Below, in pieces: positions 19,037 through 27,948 of a stretch of 64,000 nucleotides of DNA. How positions within the stretch are numbered: the stretch's first letter is position 1; every line of letters begins with the position of its first letter. A program made the position numbers and the translations under genes. Under the pieces are notes generated by a model. It searched no databases and was not told the DNA's origin. It saw only the letters and a program-made list of their open reading frames with translations. The DNA is taken from contig CBDCME010000031.1 of the NCBI GenBank assembly GCA_965218865.1, forward strand, positions 28,439 through 92,438. Reading direction: 5' to 3'. This DNA is from CBDCME01 sp965218865. Lineage in GTDB: Bacteria > Pseudomonadota > Alphaproteobacteria > JAAXGF01.

Positions 19037-20204
19037 TACCAACCGCCCTTAACATTGACTTGTGCGAGCCCACGCTCTGAGGCCGATGGACATGATCTTC
19101 CAAGGTTGGTCGGTCAGGTTGTTCCAGGCTTGGCAAGAGGCCTCGACGATGTCTTCATAGGAGTCGAAGACACGATTGGAGAGCCAGTTCTGGCGGAGGT
19201 ATTGCCAGACATTTTCGGCGGGATTGAGCTCCGGGGACTTGGGTGGCAAAGGCACGAGGGAGATGTTCTCCGGGATGCCGAGTTTGGCAGTGGTGTGCCA
19301 TGCGGCTTGGTCGAGCAGCACGACGGCATGGGCGTTTGGGGCAACGGCCCGGCTGATTTCCTCGAGATGCAGGTCATGGCTTCAGTATTGGCGCGCGGCA
19401 TGACCAGCGCCGCGCCCTCACCGCGCTCGGGGCAGATGGCGCCGAAGAGATACGCCGAAGAGGTCCGTAGGTCCTTGACCTGGCGCGGGCGCGATCCCTT
19501 TGGGGCCCACTGGCGCACCAGGCTGTTCTTCTGGCCGACGCGCATTTCATCTTGAAACCAAACCTCGATGGGCGTGTCCGGTGGCTGTGCCGCTACGATT
19601 TTCGCCAAGTGTTCGGGAAAACTTTTTTTTAAATTCCTCCTGTGCCCGCGCATCCTGGCCGACGTGGCGCGGGCGCGCGGAAATATGCGAGAACCCGAGC
19701 GCGGCCAGCAGCTTGCCGACGCTCCGCTCGTGATAGTCCACGCCGAAGCGCGTTCGGGATCAGTTGCTTGAGATCGATGCAGCGCCAGCGCACGACCCCA
19801 TCCCGTTCGGGATCGGGACCGGCCTCGATAGCCCGCGAAAGCGCCGCCATTTGCGACGGCGTCAACCGACGCAACGCCCCGTTCGGCTTGCGGTCGATCA
19901 GACCGGCCGGACCTCCCGCGTTGAACCGGTGAACCCAGTCCCGCAACGTCTGCCGATCCATGCCGCCAATACCCGCCGCGCACGCTCGATCCATCCCATC
20001 GTAGATGGCCGCCATCGACAAAAGCCGTCGCGCCTGGTTCCCATCATCGCTCCGTGCCGCAAGAACACGGACTCTTTCAGCATCAAAGTCGTTTCGCAAA
20101 GGAATCGTTGGCATTGAACACACTCCCTTGTTGCCAACAACCTTGAATCACACAAAACCTAGCGTGTAAACCTTTGCGCGAGTCAAACCCTGGGGCGGTT
20201 AGTA
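19037..20204 (-). mobile_element. IS630-like insertion sequence, copy 3
   Basis: 1168 bp in reverse orientation; flanks TTA (19034-19036) and TAA (20205-20207). Removing it with one triplet restores the IS1595 frame (CTT AGC TGT). Its end near 20191-20204 has diverged (CTGGGGCGGTTAGTA), the most degraded end of the five copies. Confidence 0.9.
19049..20114 (-). pseudogene. IS630 transposase, multiply frameshifted
   Basis: Reads from ATG 20114 but is broken three times relative to copy 1: an extra G near 19760 (after LKQLIP), the A8 tract at about 19623-19630, and a missing C near 19376 (EAMTCISRK instead of EAMDLHLEE). DDE motif text is still readable in pieces. This copy is dead. Confidence 0.88.
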
Positions 20205-20248
20205 TAAGCTGTTTCACGGCCGTCACGCAAGCTGGCTGCCGCCATGAT

Positions 20249-22329
20249 CAGGGCTAGTTTTTTGTCCGCCCAGTGATCAGGGTGAGGTGATCGCGGCGCT
20301 GACCATTTCATTCTCGGTGTGGCAGTGTGCCGGTCATGGCGACGCTGCCGGTCTCGGATTCGTCCATTGATTTGCGCGCGGTCACGGTGCGTCCGACCTG
20401 GGGCGCGCAGGAGCACCGGCGCTGGGACCGGTTGGTGGAGCAGCACCACTACCTGGCGTTCCACGGGCGTCATCGGCAAGGGCCTGCGCCATGTCGCGGT
20501 GCATGGCGAGACCTGGCTCGCACTGATCGGCTGGCAGCCCGGCGCGTTCAAGCTGGGCGCGCGTGATCGCTGGATCGGGTGGTCGGCCGAGCAGCAGTTC
20601 CGGCGTCTGCATCTGATCGCCAACAACTCGCGCTTCGTCATTCTGACGCCTGGCCGAGTGCCGAACCTGGCCTCCCGTGTGCTGGGGCTGAGCCTGCGGC
20701 GGCTGTCTGAGGACATCCAGGCGGTGCACGGATATCCGGCTCTTCTGGCGGAGACGTTCGTGGACGTCTCGCGATTTGCCGGCACCTGCTACCGCGCGTC
20801 GAACTGGCGCTCTCTGGGGCTGACGCGGGGCTTTGCCCGTGAGCCCGGAGGGGCAGCGCGCTGGCGCCACCACGGTCAGCCCAAGGAGGTCTTCGTGTTC
20901 GGACTGACAGACGGCGCCCCCGAGGCGCTGAGCCGTACCGGGATGCCGGCACACTGGAACGCCGAGCAGCACACCGAGCCGATGGCCGCGCCCCGGCTGC
21001 GCAGCCTGTTCGAGTGTCTGGGTGAGGTGCCCGAGTACCGCCATGCCGGGGCAAAGCGCTATGCGCTCAACACCATTCTGGTGATCGCCGTCGCCGCCCG
21101 GCTTGCCGGATACCGGGGGGTGAACGCGTTCGCCCAGTTCGCCGCCCTGCTCTCCCAGGAGCAGCTCGAGGCGGTGGGTGCGTTCTGGAGCCCTTCCAAA
21201 CAGCGCTACACCCCGCCCGCGATCACCACCTTCCACAAGACCCTCACCGCCCTGCCGCCAGAGACCCTGGACAACGCGATTAGCCAGTGGACCGGCCAGC
21301 ATGGCAGCGCGCACGCGCCGGTCGCCATGGACGGAAAGGATCTGCGCGGCGCCTCGAAGCAGACCGAAGACGGGCGCAGGATGATGGTGGCGGCGGTCGA
21401 GCACGACACCGGCGTGGTCCTCGGGCAGGTCGAGGTCGACCGCAAGAGCAACGAAATCCCGGCCGTGCGCGAACTCTCCAGCGGCCTCGACCTCACAGGC
21501 CGGATCGTCACCATGGACGCGATGCACGCTCAGCACGAGACCGCGCGCTGCCTGCTCGGGCGTCGCGCCGACTACGTGATGAGCGCGGTCAAGGACAACC
21601 AGGAGATGATCTTCGAAGACCTCAAGGCGATCGACTTCAGCGATGCGCTCTGGCACGAAACCGTCGACAAGGGCCATGGCCGCATCGAGCGCCGACGCTG
21701 CGCCGTCGTCGACCTCTCCGCTGCCGAGTGGGACGGCTACGCCAACCTCCACGGGCGACGCCAGGCCATGCGCATCGAGCGCGAACGCGAGATCCTCAAG
21801 ACCGGCAAGCGCAGCATCAAGGTGACCTGGAGCCTCACCTCGCTCGGCGCAGAGCGCGCCGGACCCGAGGAGTTGCTCGAACTGGTGCGCAACCACTGGC
21901 ATATCGAGAACCGCCTGCACTACGTGCGCGACTTCACCTACGACGAAGACCGATGCCGGGCCTACGTGCGTCACCTGCCCAGAAATCTCGCCTGCTTGAC
22001 CAACGCGGCCATCGCCATCGTGCGCTGCGACGGACGCTTCCGTTATCTGCCCGAGGCCAACCGGCACTATGCCGCCCGGGCGCAGGAGGCCCTCGACGCG
22101 ATCATGACCGCGCCCATCGCCTGAGACAGCACGCCTCTCCCCCGGACCGGGACGTGCCGCCGAGCGGCGCGGGCGGACCGGTGTGCCTGTCGAATCCGAA
22201 AACGCCGTCCGGTGGCTTCGAGCAGTCCCCATGACGTCGTCGAGGCAAGCTCGGGGCTCCCCGAACCCCGTGCACCGAGCACGATCCCACTCATCCCGAA
22301 CCCTCAACCGCGACTAAAAATTGTTCCTG
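20249..22329 (+). mobile_element. ISAs1-family element, upstream copy (A)
   Basis: 2081 bp from CAGGGCTAGTTTTTTGTC to GACTAAAAATTGTTCCTG; the ends are imperfect inverted repeats. It is one base longer than copy B because of an extra G near 20467. Confidence 0.88.
20327..22124 (+). pseudogene. ISAs1 transposase with DruA-like N-terminal domain, copy A, frameshifted
   Basis: Same protein as copy B but an additional G in CCACGGGCGTC (about 20465-20467) throws the N-terminal frame after about 45 residues; the rest (GKGLRHVAVHGETWLALIGW onwards) stays open to 22124. A longer open frame starting at 20319 is a different, non-homologous N-terminus and is not the natural start. Other changes against copy B are few (for example AGAKRYALN instead of ARGKRYALN, and DALWHE instead of DAPWHE). 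Probably inactive unless translation restarts internally. Confidence 0.82.
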
Positions 22330-22339
22330 CCGCCATGAT

Positions 22340-24419
22340 CAGGGCTAGTTTTTTGTCCGCCCAGTGATCAGGGTGAGGTGATCGCGGCGCTGGCCATTTC
22401 ATTCTCGGTGTGGCAGTGTGCCGGTCATGGCGACGCTGCCGGTCTCGGATTCGTCCATTGATTTGCGCGCGGTCACGGTGCGTCCGACCTGGGGCGCGCA
22501 GGAGCACCGGCGCTGGGACCGGTTGGTGGAGCAGCACCACTACCTGGCGTTCCACGGCGTCATCGGCAAGGGCCTGCGCCATGTCGCGGTGCATGGCGAG
22601 ACCTGGCTCGCACTGATCGGCTGGCAGCCCGGCGCGTTCAAGCTGGGCGCGCGTGATCGCTGGATCGGGTGGTCGGCCGAGCAGCAGTTCCGGCGTCTGC
22701 ATCTGATCGCCAACAACTCGCGCTTCGTCATTCTGACGCCTGGCCGAGTGCCGAACCTGGCCTCCCGTGTGCTGGGGCTGAGCCTGCGGCGGCTGTCTGA
22801 GGACATCCAGGCGGTGCACGGATATCCGGCTCTTCTGGCGGAGACGTTCGTGGACGTCTCGCGATTTGCCGGCACCTGCTACCGCGCGTCGAACTGGCGC
22901 TCTCTGGGGCTGACGCGGGGCTTTGCCCGTGAGCCCGGAGGGGCAGCGCGCTGGCGCCACCACGGTCAGCCCAAGGAGGTCTTCGTGTTCGGACTGACAG
23001 ACGGCGCCCCCGAGGCGCTGAGCCGTACCGGGATGCCGGCACACTGGAACGCCGAGCAGCACACCGAGCCGATGGCCGCGCCCCGGCTGCGCAGCCTGTT
23101 CGAGTGTCTGGGTGAGGTGCCCGAGTACCGCCATGCCCGGGGCAAGCGCTATGCGCTCAACACCATTCTGGTGATCGCCGTCGCCGCCCGGCTTGCCGGA
23201 TACCGGGGGGTGAACGCGTTCGCCCAGTTCGCCGCCCTGCTCTCCCAGGAGCAGCTCGAGGCGGTGGGTGCGTTCTGGAGCCCTTCCAAACAGCGCTACA
23301 CCCCGCCCGCGATCACCACCTTCCACAAGACCCTCACCGCCCTGCCGCCAGAGACCCTGGACAACGCGATTAGCCAGTGGACCGGCCAGCATGGCAGCGC
23401 GCACGCGCCGGTCGCCATGGACGGAAAGGATCTGCGCGGCGCCTCGAAGCAGACCGAAGACGGGCGCAGGATGATGGTGGCGGCGGTCGAGCACGACACC
23501 GGCGTGGTCCTCGGGCAGGTCGAGGTCGACCGCAAGAGCAACGAAATCCCGGCCGTGCGCGAACTCTCCAGCGGCCTCGACCTCACAGGCCGGATCGTCA
23601 CCATGGACGCGATGCACGCTCAGCACGAGACCGCGCGCTGCCTGCTCGGGCGTCGCGCCGACTACGTGATGAGCGCGGTCAAGGACAACCAGGAGATGAT
23701 CTTCGAAGACCTCAAGGCGATCGACTTCAGCGATGCGCCCTGGCACGAAACCGTCGACAAGGGCCATGGCCGCATCGAGCGCCGACGCTGCGCCGTCGTC
23801 GACCTCTCCGCTGCCGAGTGGGACGGCTACGCCAACCTCCACGGGCGACGCCAGGCCATGCGCATCGAGCGCGAACGCGAGATCCTCAAGACCGGCAAGC
23901 GCAGCATCGAGGTGACCTGGAGCCTCACCTCGCTCGGCGCAGAGCGCGCCGGACCCGAGGAGTTGCTCGAACTGGTGCGCAACCACTGGCATATCGAGAA
24001 CCGCCTGCACTACGTGCGCGACTTCACCTACGACGAAGACCGATGCCGGGCCTACGTGCGTCACCTGCCCAGAAATCTCGCCTGCTTGACCAACGCGGCC
24101 ATCGCCATCGTGCGCTGCGACGGACGCTTCCGTTATCTGCCCGAGGCCAACCGGCACTATGCCGCCCGGGCGCAGGAGGCCCTCGACGCGATCATGACCG
24201 CGCCCATCGCCTGAGACAGCACGCCTCTCCCCCGGACCGGGACGTGCCGCCGAGCGGCGCGGGCGGACCGGTGTGCCTGTCGAATCCGAAAACGCCGTCC
24301 GGTGGCTTCGAGCAGTCCCCATGACGTCGTCGAGGCAAGCTCGGGGCTCCCCGAACCCCGTGCACCGAGCACGATCCCACTCATCCCGAACCCTCAACCG
24401 CGACTAAAAATTGTTCCTG
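22340..24419 (+). mobile_element. ISAs1-family element, downstream copy (B)
   Basis: 2080 bp, same ends as copy A and preceded and followed by CCGCCATGAT. This copy has an uninterrupted transposase and could be the active one. Confidence 0.9.
22418..24214 (+). CDS. ISAs1 transposase fused to a DruA-like (DUF4338) domain, copy B
   Basis: 598 residues. Residues about 1-190 look like DUF4338, the domain of Druantia protein DruA: WDRLVEQHHYLAFHG, LIGWQPGAFKLGARDRWIGW, PNLASRVLGLSLRRLSEDI, YRASNWRSLGLTRGFAR. Residues about 225-598 are an ISAs1 (H-repeat) DDE transposase: VAMDGKDLRGASKQ, VTMDAMHAQHETAR, SAVKDNQ, NHWHIENRLHYVRDFTYDED. The DruA-like part is also seen in other transposases by family knowledge; what it does is not established. 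Start may be GTG 22418 or ATG 22427. Frame is intact. Confidence 0.85.
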   Translation: MPVMATLPVSDSSIDLRAVTVRPTWGAQEHRRWDRLVEQHHYLAFHGVIGKGLRHVAVHGETWLALIGWQPGAFKLGARDRWIGWSAEQQFRRLHLIANNSRFVILTPGRVPNLASRVLGLSLRRLSEDIQAVHGYPALLAETFVDVSRFAGTCYRASNWRSLGLTRGFAREPGGAARWRHHGQPKEVFVFGLTDGAPEALSRTGMPAHWNAEQHTEPMAAPRLRSLFECLGEVPEYRHARGKRYALNTILVIAVAARLAGYRGVNAFAQFAALLSQEQLEAVGAFWSPSKQRYTPPAITTFHKTLTALPPETLDNAISQWTGQHGSAHAPVAMDGKDLRGASKQTEDGRRMMVAAVEHDTGVVLGQVEVDRKSNEIPAVRELSSGLDLTGRIVTMDAMHAQHETARCLLGRRADYVMSAVKDNQEMIFEDLKAIDFSDAPWHETVDKGHGRIERRRCAVVDLSAAEWDGYANLHGRRQAMRIEREREILKTGKRSIEVTWSLTSLGAERAGPEELLELVRNHWHIENRLHYVRDFTYDEDRCRAYVRHLPRNLACLTNAAIAIVRCDGRFRYLPEANRHYAARAQEALDAIMTAPIA

Positions 24420-24482
24420 CCGCCATGATCCAGTGGTCACCGGCTGCGGACCGCAAGCCGCCAAAATCGCCGCCTTCAAATG

Positions 24483-25827
24483 ATGCGGTGGACGGCTCCT
24501 GCCACCGGCATCGCGATGTGCCAAAGTGCGGTGTCGTCTTCAACCGCTAACGAGGAGCCGTCCTATGCAAGAAGTTACCACGATTGGTCTTGATCTCGCG
24601 AAGAACGTTTTTCAGGTCCACGGTGTCGATGCCTCGGGCGCGACAGTGATCCGCCGGCAGCTCAAACGCAGCCAGGTTCTTCCATTCTTCAGGAAACTGC
24701 GGCCCTGTTTGGTCGGGGTCGAGGCCTGCGCCACAGCGCATCATTGGGCCCGCGAGATCGGAGCCTTGGGCCATGAGGTTCGTCTGATGTCGGCCCGCTA
24801 CGTCAAGGCGACGGAACAAGAATGACGCGGCCGACGCGGACGCGATCTGTGAGGCGGTGACCCGGCCGTCGATGCGTTTTGTTAGCGTGAAAAGCAAAGA
24901 GCAGCAGAGTGTTCTCATGCTACATCGGACCCGCGAGTTGCTGGTCCGCCAGAGAACCATGTTGGTCAACGCCATGCGAGCGCATATGGCTGAGTTCGGT
25001 GTCGTGGTCGGGCTGCCGAACCTCAAGAAACTTCTCGCGGTGATCGCCGATCGAAAGGATAAGCGTCACTGGCCCGGGTCTGTCTGAAAGGTCTGGCTGG
25101 GCAGCTGAGATCGCTGGAGCGCGAAATCGTCGTCGCCGAGCAGCGCATAAATACTTGGCACCGTGCGAACGAGGTCAGTCGGCGCCTGGAAACTATTCCC
25201 GGCATTGGGCCCATCACGGCGAGCGCCTTGACCGCCACGATCACTGATCCATCTGTGTTCAAGTCGGGCCGTGAACTGGCCGCCTGGATCGGGTTGGTTC
25301 CCAAGCAGTCCTCGACCGGGGGCAAGGAACGGCTGGGGCGCATTTCCAAACAGGGGGATCACTATCTGCGCTGGCTGCTCTTCTCGGGGGCCATGGCGAT
25401 CATCCGCCATGCCAAGCAGCGCGGCAACCCACCTTGGCTTGCCGACCTCATCGCCCGCAAGCCACCAAAGGTCGTCGCCGTCGCCCTCGCCAATAAGACC
25501 GCGCGCATCGCTTGGGCGCTCTTACAGCATGGCGGAACTTACCAACGACCGAGTGCCGTGGCCGCGTAAGGCGCCGACGACAACGAGATCACGAGTTTGG
25601 CGGAGTGAAGGTGACGTAATGCAAAAACCGGTCGACCCTGAGGTCGAGAAAACCCGCGATGACCCATGCGTCTTCGAACGCACTCAAGTGAATGGGACTC
25701 GATCCGCGGATCGCATTAAGGCCAGCGGCCGTACGCGCCGCATCAACAGGCCACACACATGGCCGCACCCGACCAGTTTGCATCAACGCCGCTTTTGGTC
25801 TTGCCAAAAAGGAGCCGTCCACACATG
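24483..25827 (+). mobile_element. IS1111-group (IS110 family) element
   Basis: About 1345 bp. The 13-bp subterminal inverted repeats GTGGACGGCTCCT (24488-24500) and AGGAGCCGTCCAC (25810-25822) lie 4-5 bp inside the ends, the hallmark of the IS1111 group. It entered the IS1595 gene at codons AAA TGG, and no target duplication is needed to restore the frame, as expected for IS110-type elements. Confidence 0.85.
24565..25569 (+). pseudogene. IS110/IS1111 transposase, frameshifted
   Basis: N-terminus MQEVTTIGLDLAKNVFQVHG is the DEDD (RuvC-like) start of IS110 enzymes; the frame breaks near 24815 (VKATEQE then NDAADADAICEAVT in the next frame) and again near 25070-25085. The C-terminal transposase_20 part is intact (IPGIGPITASALTATI, PKQSSTGGKERLGRISKQGD, YLRWLLFSGAMAIIRH) to 25569. 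Compared with the usual YVKPFVKRNKNDAADA a few codons are missing at the first break. Inactive. Confidence 0.85.
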
Positions 25828-26104
25828 GGTCAACACGACGATCGGCAACATCAAAAACAGGGGTACCTACCATGCCGTCCGACCCAAGCATGTGCCTCGT
25901 GCTCGGTTCGAATACCGCCGCCGCACCCGACTCGAAGACATGATCACCCGGCTCGCCTGGGTCGCTCCGCGCACGCCGCCCATGCCCTATCGGCTCCTCG
26001 AACTGGCTGAGAATAGTGCGTAATCAGGAAACGTTTTCTTGGCGAATTTACACGGCCAACCCAGCGCAAGTTTCCCAGCTCCCGAAGACGGAGTGGAGAT
26101 TGTG

Positions 26105-26386
26105 ATGTTGCGAGGATTGATCCCGCCGGTGGCCGCGCTGTTCTTGGCCGGATGCGGCTTCACCCCCCAGGGCGACGCCCTTCGCGCGGCGGTCGCGAAC
26201 AGAGCCGCGCAAGCCTACGACGAAGGCCTGGAAAACGCCGTCTGGTTCGTCTGCCGGGCCGCCTCGATCGGCAGCGTCAAGCGCCGCTGGTCAACCCCGG
26301 ACGCCGCCCGGACCTACCGCGAATTCTGTAGCGAAAGCGGCGCCGACGCGGTCCTCGTGGACGAACCCGACGGGGAGTCCGGATGA
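26105..26386 (+). CDS. Small prophage lipoprotein
   Basis: 93 residues with signal peptide and lipobox LFLAGC, so an outer-membrane or periplasmic lipoprotein after export. The rest is Ala-rich and acidic (VLVDEPDGESG). Its stop overlaps the endolysin-like gene start (ATGA). In phage lysis cassettes a small lipoprotein at this place may be an o-spanin, but the protein lacks a proline-rich region, so I keep it as unknown. Confidence 0.65.
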   Translation: MLRGLIPPVAALFLAGCGFTPQGDALRAAVANRAAQAYDEGLENAVWFVCRAASIGSVKRRWSTPDAARTYREFCSESGADAVLVDEPDGESG

Positions 26387-26750
26387 TGCCATTCTTCGGC
26401 TCACGTTCCCTGCGCGAACTCTCCACCTGTCACGAGGACATTCAGCGAGTGCTGAACCGGGCGATCGAGGATTACGATTTCAGCGTCATCAAGGGCCACC
26501 GGAGCGAGGTCGACCAGAACGCCGCCGTCGATCGCGGCGCCTCCAAGCTCCGCTTTCCCCGTTCCTGGCACACCCCAGCCGGGCCGTCGACATCATCCCC
26601 TATCCGATCGATTGGCGGGACACTCACCGCTTCCGCGAACTCGCCGAAGTCGTCAAGTGCGCGGCGACCGCCGAAGGCGTCGATCTCCGCTGGGGCCATG
26701 ACCTCTGGAATTGGGACCTCCCCCACTGGCAGTTGGCAAGAGGAGAGTGA
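26383..26750 (+). pseudogene. M15-family endolysin (D-Ala-D-Ala carboxypeptidase-like), frameshifted
   Basis: FSVIKGHRSEVDQNAAVDRG followed by LRFPRSWH and then, in the next frame, SRAVDIIPYPIDWRD and DLRWGHDLWNWDLPHWQL is the VanY/M15_4 layout of phage endolysins: the zinc ligands would be His in SWH, Asp in AVDI and the last His in LPHWQ. A one-base shift near 26570-26578, in a run of C, separates the two halves. It stands between a lipoprotein and a holin-like gene, hence a lysis cassette. Confidence 0.75.
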
Positions 26751-26753
26751 GTC

Positions 26754-26969
26754 ATGAACTCAGGAATCAAGACATCCACGGCCAGCGCCACCGGCGGCGG
26801 ATTCATCATCGGTCAAGCGCTGATCATCCTGGCCAGGTACCGCTGGCCCGACTTCACCCCAGAGGTCGAGGAAGCGTCGATCCTCGCCGCGGCATTCGCG
26901 GCCGTAATTGGGTGGATCACGTCCGCCATTACCCGGATGCTGGAGAAGAGAACTGCCTCCCCCGTCTAA
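26754..26969 (+). CDS. Holin-like small membrane protein
   Basis: 71 residues, starting 4 bp after the endolysin stop. There are two hydrophobic stretches (GGFIIGQALIILARY and ASILAAAFAAVIGWITSAI) and a charged C-terminus (RMLEKRTASPV), as in small phage holins that make the inner-membrane hole for endolysin release. Assigned by topology and by its neighbours only. Confidence 0.6.
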   Translation: MNSGIKTSTASATGGGFIIGQALIILARYRWPDFTPEVEEASILAAAFAAVIGWITSAITRMLEKRTASPV

Positions 26970-27042
26970 GAATTTTTTGTTTTTCGCGTACATTGGTGGC
27001 AAGATTGTCGCGTCATGCACCGTTTGACGAGTTTGATCCTCA

Positions 27043-27246
27043 ATGGTTTTGGACCTCGACATCCACCACGCCGCCAAGTTCCTTGTCCGCGAGGTTAGCG
27101 GCTTGGCGACCCTTTTGACCACCAACAGGGCAGCGGACATGTTCTATAAGGGAAACCTTGCCAGGCAAGCAGTTTGGCTACGAATCCATAAAGCTGTCGA
27201 GGCGCAGTTGGTTGAGCAGCCGGCAGCCGACGTGGCGGTGCTTTGA
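27043..27246 (+). CDS. Small hypothetical protein
   Basis: 67 residues (MVLDLDIHHAAKFLVREVSG...), no recognisable domain. It ends 9 bp before the next gene, which argues for an operon, but there is no good ribosome binding site and codon use is unremarkable. Confidence 0.35.
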   Translation: MVLDLDIHHAAKFLVREVSGLATLLTTNRAADMFYKGNLARQAVWLRIHKAVEAQLVEQPAADVAVL

Positions 27247-27255
27247 GGAGTTCCA

Positions 27256-27540
27256 ATGGTCCAAGATGCGAAACCGCCGCTGGTTCCTCCGAAGCCGATC
27301 ACTCGGGATGCAATTCTGAAAGCCCTTCAGGATAGGCAAGTTCCCCCAGAATGCCCAGTTTGCGAAAATAATAGTTGGGAGCTGGCACAGAAGGAAGATG
27401 AAGAAATTGGAATAATTGTTGGCCCTAAAGCAACATTGAAACAAACAATCCGTTGTTTCTGTTTAGTGTGCAAAAATTGCGGTTACGTCCGAATCCATTC
27501 GTTGGCCCCATTGGGTTTGGTCTCTGAAAATGACGAATGA
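27256..27540 (+). CDS. Zinc-ribbon-like hypothetical protein
   Basis: 94 residues with two Cys pairs, CPVC (about residue 33) and CKNC (about residue 75, with CFC just before), arranged as a treble-clef or zinc ribbon. A GAGGAG site precedes ATG 27256. Its 3' end overlaps the next gene by 11 bp. Codon use is more AT-rich than the tail genes. Similar proteins occur in phage and genomic islands without known function. Confidence 0.6.
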   Translation: MVQDAKPPLVPPKPITRDAILKALQDRQVPPECPVCENNSWELAQKEDEEIGIIVGPKATLKQTIRCFCLVCKNCGYVRIHSLAPLGLVSENDE

Positions 27541-27937
27541 AAAAGATAACATTACTCGCGTCGATTTTGGAACGGAACACGGCGCACGGTCTAGCCCTGT
27601 TGACGGTACCGGTGGCCCACCCGAGGATACTGACATGAAAGAACGTCTTGCACGCGTGGAAGAGGCGATTGACGGATTGAAGCGATGGCAAATCATGACG
27701 GTGACAATGTTTGGCATCATGTTCCTCGCTTTGGTTGCCCTTATGACGTGGCGATTCGACGCTGTTGACCGGAATTTTGATGCGGTTGACCGGAAAATTG
27801 ATACCTTAGAGCAAAAGATTGACGCTATCCCTGGTCAGCTTACCGACATCGCTAACGCCATAGCGACCAACATCATCGCCGCCAAGCAACAGCCGCCGAT
27901 AATCATCCAGGTGCCAGCAGATACCAAGGAAGAGTAA
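27530..27937 (+). CDS. Membrane protein with coiled coil
   Basis: 135 residues: an N-terminal charged part, a short coil (KERLARVEEAIDGLKRWQ), one membrane helix (IMTVTMFGIMFLALVALMTW, about 55-75) and an unusual heptad-like repeat FDAVDRNFDAVDRKIDTLEQKID before a polar tail. Repeated DAVDR segments suggest a trimeric or dimeric coil. Family unknown; such genes lie near prophage ends. Confidence 0.55.
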   Translation: MTNEKDNITRVDFGTEHGARSSPVDGTGGPPEDTDMKERLARVEEAIDGLKRWQIMTVTMFGIMFLALVALMTWRFDAVDRNFDAVDRKIDTLEQKIDAIPGQLTDIANAIATNIIAAKQQPPIIIQVPADTKEE

Positions 27938-27948
27938 GGCGTCTCGGA

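Larger units (their letters stand above)
20239..24429. repeat. Tandem ISAs1 pair with three 10-bp target repeats
   Basis: CCGCCATGAT occurs at 20239-20248, 22330-22339 and 24420-24429, on both sides of and between two nearly identical elements. The sequence belongs to the IS1595 transposase gene (codons for CRHD) and is the target duplication. Confidence 0.92.
18388..26023 (+). pseudogene. IS1595 transposase, in four pieces
   Basis: Pieces 18388-19036, 20208-20248, 24430-24482 and 25828-26023 join to 313 codons with no frameshift: ...VVSDGL, S, CFTAVTQAGCRHD, PVVTGCGPQAAKIAAFK, WVNTTIGNIKN... The first part carries a zinc ribbon (CPRCGGKRC and CSRC, about residues 34-60), the core has the ISXO2-like catalytic region (VEMDDAYLGGARHGGKRGRG), and the end LAWVAPRTPPMPYRLLELAE is typical of the family. 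It was intact when the other elements entered it and is now inactive. Confidence 0.88.
18303..26037 (+). mobile_element. IS1595-family element interrupted three times
   Basis: Inverted ends AAAACGTTTCCTGATTACGC (left, from 18303) and its complement ending at 26037 define a roughly 1.04-kb IS1595 element once foreign DNA is removed. Inside it lie IS630 copy 3 (19037-20204), two tandem ISAs1 elements (20249-24419) and an IS1111-type element (about 24483-25827). No 8-bp direct repeat is visible at the outer ends, so the IS1595 may have been involved in a deletion or rearrangement of its flanks, which are both prophage DNA. Confidence 0.85.

Noticed and set aside
20319..20470. Start of the copy A ISAs1 transposase at 20319
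   Set aside because: The encoded N-terminus is not homologous to copy B; it comes from a one-base insertion that shifted the frame.
20382..24397. Very long open frames (641 and 697 codons) on the minus strand across both ISAs1 copies
   Set aside because: They lie exactly opposite the transposase, have biased composition (Ala/Gly/Arg/Val-rich) and no domain; they arise from codon bias in GC-rich DNA.
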